Assembly (NCBI GenBank): GCA_021307315.1
Contig: JAJSPD010000090.1
Coordinates: forward strand, 1-64,000
Reading direction: 5' to 3'
Length of the DNA stretch: 64,000 bases
Origin: Bisporella sp. PMI_857
Taxonomy: Eukaryota > Ascomycota > Leotiomycetes > Helotiales > Helotiaceae
Part shown: positions 35,801-44,095 of the stretch, one piece after another
Layout: each line of letters begins with the position of its first letter
Numbering within the stretch: position 1 is the first letter of the stretch
Notes under the pieces: generated by a model
Seen by the model: only the letters and a program-made list of their open reading frames with translations
Told to the model about the DNA's origin: nothing
Database searches by the model: none
Position numbers and translations under genes: made by a program

Positions 35801-36632
35801 CACTGCCACCAAATGGAACGAAGCGAAGATTGGTAGTAATCCTGCCTTTTATGTCGGTCCACGGCGCATTTTTGAAAAGTAGCCTTGTTTCAACAGCTCG
35901 TTCCGGAGTCGCGACGTCGAACGTTGTCTGAATTGCTCTGTGATCGGATCCATGCTCGGTCGTGTGGACTGTACACTTCACCACTGATGTTGCCAATTCC
36001 TCGGAAGCCAGTACCAGATCAATTGTTGACTCATGATTCCCCCGTTGCCACGTCTTCGTTCCTCTCGAGAGCAAGCTGTGTAGGGCATGCTCACTCATGA
36101 GGTTGATGATCGGGTCGGCCTCTCCTTGCCTTTCCCGTGAGACGTCCTCTCCTCCCCATAATTGATCGTGCCGGTTGAAATCCCCGGCAAGTACCACATC
36201 CACGCGGGTGCCAATCTTGCTGCGTGTATCTCTTATTACCTGGTGTAATTCGCATATCGCAACCCTTAATGCCTCTGCATCCTGCGGTTCAACGTAGACT
36301 GACACGACCAGTATCGACCGGTCTGGGAGTCGCAATACCGCTGCCGTGAGGTCCGATGATTGTATTGGCACCTGTTCTGCTTCGATATCCTTCCGAATCC
36401 AGAGCATGCTTCGAACCGCCCACCTTTCCACACGTTGGACTGTGGGTACTATTTTGATCCAGTTTGGGTGTCCCATTGGGGCTGTCACCAAAGTGCCGTC
36501 GATGATCCTCGCATATGGTTCAGATATCGCCAACACTCCACAATCCTTCAATTGCTCATCACTCATTAAACTGTGTTGCACCTCTCGCTGCTTCCGGACA
36601 TTCAGTTGGAGTATTTGAAAGGTTTTACGCAT
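32871..36632 (-). CDS. LINE ORF2: endonuclease-reverse transcriptase-RNase H
   Basis: The likely start is the ATG at 36632, which overlaps the end of ORF1 as ATGCGTAA; the frame is also open upstream. APE-type endonuclease landmarks are QLNVRK, ISEPYA, LAGDFNRHD, STIDLVLAS and GSDHRAI. Reverse transcriptase landmarks are APGEDGLPAM, WRPISLLSTLGK, VSFDVKGAYNGV, AGLPQGSPLSPILF and the FVDD active site. The RNase H domain keeps YTAELAAIAMAM (Glu) but has ATSSSARK and ISNNQGAL where active enzymes have Asp, so it is probably inactive. A C-terminal zinc-knuckle-like CACG..H..C motif is typical. The enzyme would nick target DNA and copy its RNA there. Endonuclease and reverse transcriptase look functional. 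Confidence 0.9.
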   Translation of the reverse strand: MRKTFQILQLNVRKQREVQHSLMSDEQLKDCGVLAISEPYARIIDGTLVTAPMGHPNWIKIVPTVQRVERWAVRSMLWIRKDIEAEQVPIQSSDLTAAVLRLPDRSILVVSVYVEPQDAEALRVAICELHQVIRDTRSKIGTRVDVVLAGDFNRHDQLWGGEDVSRERQGEADPIINLMSEHALHSLLSRGTKTWQRGNHESTIDLVLASEELATSVVKCTVHTTEHGSDHRAIQTTFDVATPERAVETRLLFKNAPWTDIKGRITTNLRFVPFGGSVQQQADGLMTAVLEAVHALTPRAKPSPYAKRWWTTDLTQLRRVYTYWRNQARTQRRMGRMFPELEQQANEAAKEYHDAVRRQKKAHWEDFLADDTNIWQAAKYLDPRGSSAFDKIPPLTRRDGSTTKNKTEQAEELLSVFFPPLPERIEDEGPRPQRTAVSMPPLTMEEVERRMFAAKPWKAPGEDGLPAMVWKQVWPVVKDRVLLLFQTSLDEGELPTQWRNAKIIPLKKPNKGDYTVAESWRPISLLSTLGKTLESVIAERISHAVETFGLLPTNHFGARKKRSAEQALLLLQEHIYNAWRSKKVLSLVSFDVKGAYNGVYKDRLLQRLAARGIPPALVRWIDAFCSERTATILVNGHTSQQQPLPQAGLPQGSPLSPILFLFFNADLVQHKLNANGGSIAFVDDYNAWVTGSSADVNREGIQAIIDKAMDWERRSGATFEGKKTAIIHFTRRHDRISTRPFTIKGEAIAPKEATKILGVVMDSGLRYVQHIGKATTKGLLAAMALKRLRLVSPSTARQLFGATVAPVVDYASNVWMHACGHKGMALMNRIQRIGAQAVTGAFRTVATAVAEAEASIRTVSERFAERATKVWVNIRTLPETNPISKLNTRALRRFTSPLQKIACAHQNMPTNKMEVIQPYVIAPWEERLPATIDFGTEETTNIANTICGIRIATSSSARKRIVGMGGAIHDSLGIVTGREPIAYSVTLGARTEQNPYTAELAAIAMAMKRLPLHLVGRQITIISNNQGALLATSQPRHQSGQTSIKEIYEVASALRKGGNSISMIWIPSQESFELGRRAKEAARQATEPDRTPQGQCYQAKSTTINRGKAEKAIRTLPDEVGKYSREIDTALPGKHTRTLYDGLKRREASVLAQLRTGMARLNGYLHRIGAAESDQCACGQATETIKHFLFRCTRWDAHRTQMLAQTDTRRGNLSFHLGGKAPSDPETWTPNIDAVRATIKFAIATRRLDMEVE

Positions 36633-37995
36633 CCCGGGAGCGGTGGCGAGTTCCGCAGTTCCCGCTGAGCGATTCGTGTGGCCCTCCGCATGTGACACAC
36701 TTTGGTATTACTGCTTGACATTCACTGTGATGGTGTCCTACTTGAGCACACTTGGCACAGACTTGCGGTTGCGTGCATGAGTACGCCTTGTGCCCGATTT
36801 CCTGGCATCGATAGCATTTCTGTGGACCATATCGCGGCTCGAAGACCCTGGTGTAGGCCGACTCTCCTGCGACATGGAAATATTGGTCTTGTAGCAGTCG
36901 TGCTGCTTCGCTGCCTTTGGTGACGTAAACAACCATTGAACCATAAGCTTTCCCCGCGTCTTTCCTGCTGAGCCACCCGATCTTGGCTATGTGGACCCCG
37001 TTTTCCTCCCCAAGGACTTCGGCGGCGCCAGGTAAAACATTTCCGTCGTGATCAAGTATAGTTGTTCGATTGACATTGTCCACCTTGACCGGGTACAATT
37101 GGTCTCGCAGCACTCGGACTCCCTCGGCCGCAGTTTTCTGGACGGCTTCCTTGACCCGTTGGAGTTCAGCTTCGTCTCTGCATACAATCTTGATGCGTTC
37201 CGTGTTCCTGGCGTCTCTGATCACCGCAGCGCAGCGCCAATTTGCTTGTCCTTCCACGGTGCGAATCTCCTCCTCAATTGCCTTCCGAACTGCCCCAGGT
37301 TGTGCCTTGCTTCTCTCTCCCTCCCCAACTCTGGACGTGTCAACCGTGCAGTACAGCGTATCGGTCATTGTTGACGGTGTGGTGCGCAGGGAGGAGAGGG
37401 TTCGTACATTGCTGGGTAAGCTGTCTGGTGGCGTTCGGGCGACTTCTGCATACGATGGGGATGGGCTTGACGGTGCTTGGGCATTGGACAGCTGGGTCTG
37501 AATCTTTTCCGTCATCTCTGTAACCTCTGCCTTAAGCTCTGCCTTAAGCTCTGCCTTAAGTGTTTCTATCTGCTCCGTGAAGGTCCGCGTTATGGTTTTC
37601 ATCTGGGTCACGTGCTCCTTCTTCTGTTCCTCCATTGCTTTCAACAGCGACTTGACCAAGTCAGTGAGCACTTTGATCTGCATATTTACGCTTGCATTCG
37701 CTTTTTCGTGTACCGGCTGGTTCGGGGTCGCTGCCGCTGTTGCAGGACGTTCTCCAGCCTTCGCGGCGAGGGCCTTAACCTTCGTCGCTACACTTTGCTC
37801 CTTGGGATGCGCGCCGATCCCCGTTCGTCTAGTTTGCAATGGAATGGGAGCTTCCTCAATTACTTCAATCGTGTCCTCTATATCGCTTGACACCGCTCTA
37901 GATCTTCTCTTGGTCCATTCTGATGCCTTCGACGTCTGGACGCGTTCCCGGCTCGACTGACGCGTCACGGCCTCCATGTTCTCCTTCCTCCACAC
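36625..37995 (-). CDS. LINE ORF1: gag-like RNA-binding protein, 456 aa
   Basis: The ATG is at 37995. The first 100 residues are basic and Ser-rich. A coiled coil follows (about residues 110-165) and includes a perfect triplet repeat of ELKA encoded by a 12-bp DNA repeat (about 37527-37562). The C-terminus has three zinc knuckles: CYRCQEIGHKAYSC, CAKCAQVGHHHSEC and CVTCGGPHESLSGNC. Such proteins coat element RNA and form the ribonucleoprotein with ORF2. The stop at 36625-36627 overlaps the ORF2 start, suggesting termination-reinitiation. The frame is intact. Confidence 0.88.
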   Translation of the reverse strand: MWRKENMEAVTRQSSRERVQTSKASEWTKRRSRAVSSDIEDTIEVIEEAPIPLQTRRTGIGAHPKEQSVATKVKALAAKAGERPATAAATPNQPVHEKANASVNMQIKVLTDLVKSLLKAMEEQKKEHVTQMKTITRTFTEQIETLKAELKAELKAEVTEMTEKIQTQLSNAQAPSSPSPSYAEVARTPPDSLPSNVRTLSSLRTTPSTMTDTLYCTVDTSRVGEGERSKAQPGAVRKAIEEEIRTVEGQANWRCAAVIRDARNTERIKIVCRDEAELQRVKEAVQKTAAEGVRVLRDQLYPVKVDNVNRTTILDHDGNVLPGAAEVLGEENGVHIAKIGWLSRKDAGKAYGSMVVYVTKGSEAARLLQDQYFHVAGESAYTRVFEPRYGPQKCYRCQEIGHKAYSCTQPQVCAKCAQVGHHHSECQAVIPKCVTCGGPHESLSGNCGTRHRSRDA

Positions 37996-38082
37996 AACTA
38001 CTGATTCTCACTAATTTGATTGCTGGCTGACTTGATTGCTGGCTGCCTTCAAAGGCAATTCTATGGTAATTGTTCTTACATT

Positions 38083-38730
38083 TTATATCAATACAATACT
38101 ATTACTTTTGCATTGCCAGTCACGTGTCCTCATTGCATACATGTCTGTCACGGCCCTGGCCCTGTCTCGCTTAGAGCCCCTTGGGGCTCGGCCTTTAGGG
38201 CTCGGCCCCTGACGCCACAGGGCTCGCTTACGCTGGCCCTGGCCAGTCTCCTGTACATAAAGCACTGCCTCCTTCCCTTCTTCCGTCTGTAGCTTGTTCT
38301 CTTCGTTATAACAATTATATAAATAGCCCATCTTAGCCCGTTCCGTAGCGAAGTGATCGGCATTAGCTTTAAACTTGTCTTCGATTTGGATTCTCCAATC
38401 TTCGAAAGAAGTACTATCTTTCAAGTGGTCAGGATCAGGAATGCTTTTTGATTTTGCAGGCCGTTCAGGAGCCGGCGTGGCTGTAGCTGATGATGTTTTA
38501 ATGTGCTCCAAATGTGCAATGACAGCTTTCTTATTAGCTATGGCGACGGCTAGATTCGATGCCTGTTCCTCCATTTCCACAATTCTTGCCTCCCAGTCCT
38601 CTATTGTGTGCCGAGCCTGTTCCGCGGCTACAAGTAACCTTTCACCACCCAGATCTGCCATTTCTTTAGCGGTTCTGCAATTCAAGAATCTAGTCAATTC
38701 TGGAGCTGTATCAGGCTGGCCGAACATCAT
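38083..38730 (-). pseudogene. Retrotransposon gag fragment, cut by an LTR
   Basis: The minus-strand ORF begins MMFGQPDTAPELT, carries a coiled-coil segment, and then a Ty1/copia-like gag stretch (IPDPDHLKD..FEDWRIQIEDKFKANADHFATERAKMGYL). At YLYN the frame runs into an LTR-like repeat (TGTTATAACGAAG.. on the minus strand), so the remaining codons are not gag. Gag proteins package element RNA. No protease or polymerase follows in this copy. Confidence 0.6.
38141..38318 (-). repeat. LTR-like repeat, copy A
   Basis: About 85% similar by eye to 43262-43438. Shared blocks are GTCACGGCCCTGGCCCT, GGGGCTCGGCCTTTAGGGCT, a TATA-like CTGTACATAAAGC and CTTCGTTATAA. On the minus strand it starts TGTTATAACG within the gag frame. 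The short palindrome GAGCCCCTTGGGGCTC is conserved. No full element is attached. Confidence 0.6.
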
Positions 38731-39645
38731 AGAAACTCTTCTGTTATTCGGTGGGTCATTGTCAGGCCGAGATGTCGAAGCTTCGCCGGGATTTGAAAGG
38801 CGCGCTATTCTTGTAGATTCGCTAGTAAACAGCTCTAGCAGTAATCAATTATCAGTGAATCGGTAACAGTAACAGTGATAGTAGAGTTTTCGAGGGGCAA
38901 CGGATAAACCGGTGTTTAAAGTCGGCGAAGCTTTCCGAGTGTTGCGTTGTACACGTGAATTCAATAGAGCGTAGCAGAGAGTGTATTGTAGCTCGTAGAG
39001 CTGTAGGTCAATACAGGTAAAGTGGTTGAATTCACGTGTACAACGGAACAGTTATGAGCCCGGTCGGCAGCTATTAAAGCTTCCGAATTCGCATGTTGTG
39101 CTCGTTTAGAACGTAGCTTTTGTTATTTGACTGCTCTCAACCAACATCACCCAAACAGGCCCAACAACACCGATATGGGCGATGAGCTCTCTATAGGGCT
39201 ATCTCTAGCTCTGCCAGAGGATGTTCTCCTAAATGATAGAAGGAGCTGGCCGCCACGGAGAGTTCACCAACAACGCATGCAACACAGGTGCTTACGTTAG
39301 GGAGTGAGGCGCATGTCTTCAATGCGAGGTCCTTCCTTGCGTTGTTCCAGAGGGTTGATGGCGTCTTCGCCTTTCGGATCAATCAAATGCCACACCGACC
39401 TCATTCGGGATTGCCACAAGAGCTGGTTGTACCTTGTCGCGGCCCTGGCCCCTATCCCGATATCAAAATCTTGAGGATGATAGAACTCGTCTAGATTGAA
39501 CCTTACATCCCTGGTTCAAATAACTTTTTTTTTTTTTCAATAGAATCCAGATTCTAAATATGTTCGTTGAATCCCATTCAACGAAGTAACCTACATGTGC
39601 TCTAGGATCGAGCTTCCTGGCTTTAGTCTTTATCGCATCTCTATC

Positions 39646-40331
39646 CTAAGAGTAAGCTTTACAGCTTATTGGTTCCATGTGAGCTCTTTTCGGCTTTCTT
39701 TCCATTACGGCTTCAAAGGACGTTTTCCAATCCAGTTTCCGTACGAGTAGTCTCCTCTTGATATAAGCCGCGGCCTGTATCATTTCTGGCCATAAGTTGG
39801 TAGAAAACGAGCTCCAAACCATAGCACTCAAATGCTTATTCCTTTGTTAATTCGTTCCTGATTGGGGTTTACGACAGGTTAATCTTCCTCTCGAACCATC
39901 TGAGGATTTGGAATCCGATAGAACCCTGGTAAAACCATCATATCCCTTGCTAATGAACTGATCCTTCTTTCCAGTTTTCTCCAGCTCCTTATTTATCCTC
40001 TTGAATACCTCCTTCCGTGCCACCCAGTCGTCAGGTGTTCTAGACGGAACTAAGTAAAAGCACTTGGCTGGAGTATGTCCTCTCATTCCACATAAGCACC
40101 TCTCTTTCTCTTTCTCTTTCTCTTTCTCTTTCTCTTCCTTTCTATTTGTATTGTTTTCTTGGCCTTCCTCTTGTTGTTGACCTTTGATAGCCGTGAAGGA
40201 GAAGTCCGAATTACTGTTAGGTTAAAGAAAGCTAAAAGGATCCCCGAGATAGTCGGACTATCCAGAAAGACATAGCTTTCTAGGGGGGTTGAACGATATA
40301 TATAGCGCAATAGTAATTCGGCAAGAAGCAT
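39646..40331 (-). pseudogene. Ty1/copia-like remnants (gag zinc knuckle and integrase pieces)
   Basis: At 40086-39847 the sequence MRGHTPAKCFYL and KEVFKRINKELEK resembles the region behind a gag zinc knuckle in fungal copia elements. At 39831-39646, LWPEMIQAAAYIKRRL and LDWKTSFEAVMERKPKRAH resembles the C-terminal part of copia integrase. Most of pol between them is deleted. A (CTTTCT)n microsatellite occupies about 40100-40138. The upstream part (to about 40360) shares about 75 bp with 46992-47066, possibly the LTR of this element. Confidence 0.5.
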
Positions 40332-40356
40332 GTGCTTTTTGCCGTTTCACAACAGA
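40283..40356 (-). repeat. Short dispersed repeat, probable LTR fragment (copy 1)
   Basis: Matches 46992-47066 over about 75 bp, including GGCAAGAAGCATGTGCTTTT and a TATATA stretch. On the minus strand both begin TGT.AAACGGCAAAA, fitting the TG start of an LTR. It stands directly upstream of copia gag debris. Confidence 0.5.
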
Positions 40357-40644
40357 CGTGACACCCATAACATGCACCCGTATCAAATAGCAGCTTCCAG
40401 ATGCTTATGAGCTGACAATCGTGCTAACTAGAAACGGATAATCGAAGGCGATCAAGTCGCACAAGGCGATTATCCTGAGATCGACGATAACTAAGAAAAA
40501 TTGCAAGCGCTGAGAAGCAAAAGAGCATCGGGACTGGCGTTCGGCGACGGTGATGAAGAATATTAATAATTGAAATACAGGAATAGGCGGTGGCAAGCCG
40601 ATGTTCAGCTAATTGCTCTAATTGTAAATGGCAGATAAAGAGCT

Positions 40645-42470
40645 TTAACCCTGACCCTCGTTCACAGTAGCTCGTGTGCCTCGGCGAGTCCTTCTATAAT
40701 CATATACATTAAAGCTATTAATATCTTCAAGTGGAAGCGATGTGTCTTCTAATAGTTCTAGCGGAGTTATTGGAGGGAAAGTTAGGCTATTAGGCGAAGT
40801 GTATCTATTACCCACAGTGGAAATTTGTTTGAAGGGATCATCCTGATTGTACTCCTGGAAACTGGCGGAAGGCGGAGCGTACATACTGTCCGTAGCAGCA
40901 ATTTGCACAATGGACCTATCCTGATTGCTCGTCTAAAAACTTGACCAGTATTCCGTGAGTAATTGATTAGTTGGGTCCCCTCCGTTTCCGTATTCGTAGC
41001 TATTACTATCCGTAGAGTCGGCAGTCTCGCCTGGTACGCTTGGAGCGACAACGGATTCATTTTGATTGTTTTCCTGGAAACTGGTGGAAATTAGGGCATT
41101 TACCCCCATGCTGGAGTATTCTTGTACGCTTTTAGTTCCGCTGTTGTCTCCGCGAGACAATGACTCTTTGCGCCTGTGATTGCTGCTACTTGCGGAATCA
41201 CCCGAAGGTGGCGGACGGGATATGGCCAACTGGGAAGCAATCTTCTTGTTCTCCACGAGGAGGTTCTCTAACATTTTTTGAATCTCTTCCAAGCGCTTAT
41301 CCTTGCCCTAATCGATGATATTTCGGACGTACTTGCGGAACTCCAGGGATTGATCAGGCTCCTGAAGTAAGAAACTCTTCACATTCCGCATGTAGTAATC
41401 GAGCTCGCCATGCTTCCGCGAAATGTAAAGTCGCGCTTCCGCCGTTCATAGCGACGCTAAATACGACACTGTCAATCGGCCGAACCTCATCGCTCTTGCA
41501 CTGCTTCAGCCGGCAGTTGAGGCGTTCGGCAATATTAACACATGATGCAGAGCCTCCAAGACACTGATTCGCCGCTACTCACATACTCCCAGACTCTCCA
41601 GGACCATCAGCCCTGAACTCGATAACAAAGAACGGATACATCAAGTCTTGAGTGTTGGCTACCATCTCATTTCCTATAGAGAGAAGTTGGGCCTGCTGCT
41701 GGGGAAATGCTCTAACGCTATTATATCCGTAAAGCATATCAGGTACTGGAGTGCTAACTTTCAGCTTTAATGCGACTTCGGAACAGTATGCTTGCCCATC
41801 AGATTTTTGTCGATGCGTTTGAGACTATCCGATGATTTGGGATTAGGGAAGATATTAGCCTTGAAATAATTTTCAACAGCAGATTTTGCGCTGCCCATCT
41901 CAAGATCATACAAATCCGTATCTTGCCTTATTTGATCTGATGACGGACCTGGAGATGGACGGTCCCTGGCTACGCAATCAACCAGGTTAACAATACGTCC
42001 CGGGAGATTTTCGCAGGGATAGCGCATGTAGATCTTATTTGCACCAAGTTCGCCCGTCGGTCAGAGGGCTCTTCAACAAAGCTCCTTCGACCTAAACCAG
42101 TAGAGGCACCACCGATATCCGATGGTGCGATTGATGAGGTGGGTGTCGGCGGCATAACGAATCCATCAGCATCCCGTGTATACTCCATATTCGGCACCGA
42201 TTGTGTAAGTCTCCTAGGGATAAGTTTGCCGTCTGAGTGACCAAAAAGACTATCCGACCGGCATCGTCTTTCTCAGTAGGACTCCGATCCCGAAATAGAC
42301 TCGACCCCCTGGGTAATAACAGACTCTAGATGGTGTCTTTTCGGAGGAGGACTCAAGGGGAGCTGGTCCATAGAGTTTTCGAGGAATGATGCGTGTGGAC
42401 GCTTTAAAGGGAGAAGCCTTGGCTGTTGTACAGTCTTACGGGTTTGTGGCGGGCAACGATATTCTAGCAC
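40645..42470 (-). pseudogene. Fungal nuclear-type protein of unknown function, decayed
   Basis: Reading leftward: LEYRCPPQTRKTVQQPRLLPLKR with a bipartite-looking basic region (42470-42400), a segment with IVNLVDCVARDRPSPGPSSDQ (about 41990), KRIDKNLMGKHTVP (about 41790), remains of a core domain in several frames (41700-41320), then KYVRNIID, TAG at 41310-41308, and GKDKRLEEIQKMLENLL with Ser-rich tail to 40645. I recognise the order from a large fungal family of unknown function (possibly the one listed as DUF7924; number from memory). Frameshifts and stops make it a pseudogene. The TAG lies where I expect Trp. Confidence 0.55.
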
Positions 42471-43261
42471 ATCATATATGTATCAGCACGCTGCTTGTCA
42501 AAAACAATAACCACAACCAACCTTGAAACTATGCTTTTGAAGGTCCCGGTGCCGGTGCCTTGACAGGACCCGAAGTTAGTACACACATATTTGAGATCGT
42601 TTCAACAGACTGTGAAGTCTGGGGATCCGCTAGTCGTTGCTCAAGAGGGCTTTGAGATTCGTAGTAAGATCTTAGGATGTGGATCCAACTGCAGTCTTAG
42701 AGGAGCGCGAGGCTTGCAGATCCACGTAGATCGCAGCTGCATGATGAACTTGGGCAGTCGTAGATAAAGTGTAGTGATAAGTGTTTGGTTTGGACGGGCG
42801 AAGGCCGAGTTTGAGATACATATCCCATACAGCTTATCGCATCCTCGGCAAAGGCGGTTATCTTAGCAATTTGATTTGTTCGCGCTAAATTTGGGTGGAG
42901 TTGTGTAATGGTTGGTCAGTTGGTTCGCTGTCAACCCAATCAACGAACAGAAGCGCTTCTGTTCGTGCATTACTGAAAGTAATACGGAGCCTGAGGTTAT
43001 ATAACAACTATGTGATGAAGAGAGCAAGGCATCTCCCATTTTCTGGTTTTGTTATTCTACTAATGATAGGCGTATGGGCCGAGAGTTATTCCGAGGGTTC
43101 CCTGCTAGTCGAATAAAGAATTAATAAAGAAGGCCGGGTATAAAATGTGATCACGTGACAGGGCTCCTGAACTCTACCCTGTGGAAATGGCTCAAAGGAA
43201 GTAGCACTTACTGTACAGTAATACAATCAAACATTTTAATTTATTCTGTAGCCAAAAATGC
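42471..43261. other. No recognised gene
   Basis: Short ORFs only. The right end may include more of the LTR belonging to the repeat at 43262, since TGTGATCACGTGACAGGGC begins at 43146. Confidence 0.3.
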
Positions 43262-43438
43262 TCCATCCAGTCACGGCCCTGGCCCTATCTCGCTTAGAGC
43301 CCCGTGGGGCTCGGCCTTTAGGGCTCGGCCCCTGACACCACAAGGCCTCGCTTACACTGGGCACTGGCCATTCTCCTGTATATAAAGCCTGTTTTCCTTC
43401 CTTTCTTCTATTTGTAGTTTGTTTTCTTCGTTATAATA
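43262..43438 (-). repeat. LTR-like repeat, copy B
   Basis: The second copy of the repeat at 38141-38318, without gag or pol next to it, so a solo LTR or fragment. It keeps the CCTGTATATAAAGCC box and CTTCGTTATAATA end. No target duplication was identified. Confidence 0.55.
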
Positions 43439-44095
43439 ATTGATAGCCGTTCATACCTTTGAGTCCTTCTTCCTGGGATCTACGGATCGAGATCCCTGTT
43501 CGTCTTGAGTTGTTACACTTCTTTTATAGCAGAACAGACTTCCTTCCCTATAGCACTGCCGTTAAGCTCTTACTACTCTTCATACTTAGTTAATAATAGG
43601 GTGTTATTTAAGCCTTAGAACCTCGCTACAATGCTTGGAAGTTATTACTAGCTTTGTGCCTGCACATAATTATCACAGTATAATTTACTTACAGTGGCTG
43701 CCACGCCTCTGGCTGTCGTGTCTGTGGCTGCGTGAAGTCTTAGCAAGGGCCGACCTTAGCCCCGCAGCCTTGTGATCTAGCTCAACCTTGGCCATACCTC
43801 CACTCAACCAACTCACCTCTCATGTAAATCTGTGGGCTGGAGTGTCGTCCCGCACCTCAGACAATAACATCACATAATACATCCCGCTGCTACTTATCAT
43901 ATTATCTCACCTATCATTGTTTTGGCACATCTAGTGCGACATTATATATCACTTATAAGCATCACTGGGGCCCAGTTTCGTTTCGCTGAATGCAAGTCTG
44001 TTATTGCGGTCGATCAGCGTTTTCAATAGCAATCAGTCCCGGGCACGGACTGACCAACAATGAAATGATCGACTAACAAGTAGACCATACGCACC
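43439..44095. other. Upstream region of the HET gene
   Basis: No ORF of note. It must contain the promoter of the HET gene at 44096; no specific motif is claimed. Confidence 0.3.

Larger units (their letters stand above)
32545..38060 (-). mobile_element. Tad/I-like non-LTR retrotransposon (LINE), apparently full length
   Basis: Two long open frames (gag-like ORF1 and EN/RT/RNase H ORF2) run on the minus strand with a short 5' leader containing a 16-bp direct repeat around TTGATTGCTGGCTG (38017-38049). The 3' end is at the left: after the ORF2 stop, about 310 bp of UTR ends in a run of TAC trinucleotides (plus strand 32548-32566, read as GTA) instead of poly(A). Simple trinucleotide tails are known for I-type elements. 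I could not identify a target-site duplication. The lack of stops contrasts with nearby decayed genes, so insertion was probably recent. Confidence 0.8.

Noticed and set aside
33112..37960. Many plus-strand and alternate-frame ORFs of 60-150 codons across the LINE
   Set aside because: They mirror the two long minus-strand ORFs, show no domains, and are explained as shadows of the high-GC coding sequence.
39436..39462. Third copy of the LTR-like repeat (GCGGCCCTGGCCCCTATCCC)
   Set aside because: Only about 25 bases match, too short to separate from chance in GC-rich sequence.
40100..40138. Possible CRISPR-like or regulatory array in the CTTTCT repeat
   Set aside because: It is a plain microsatellite without spacers, in a eukaryotic context.
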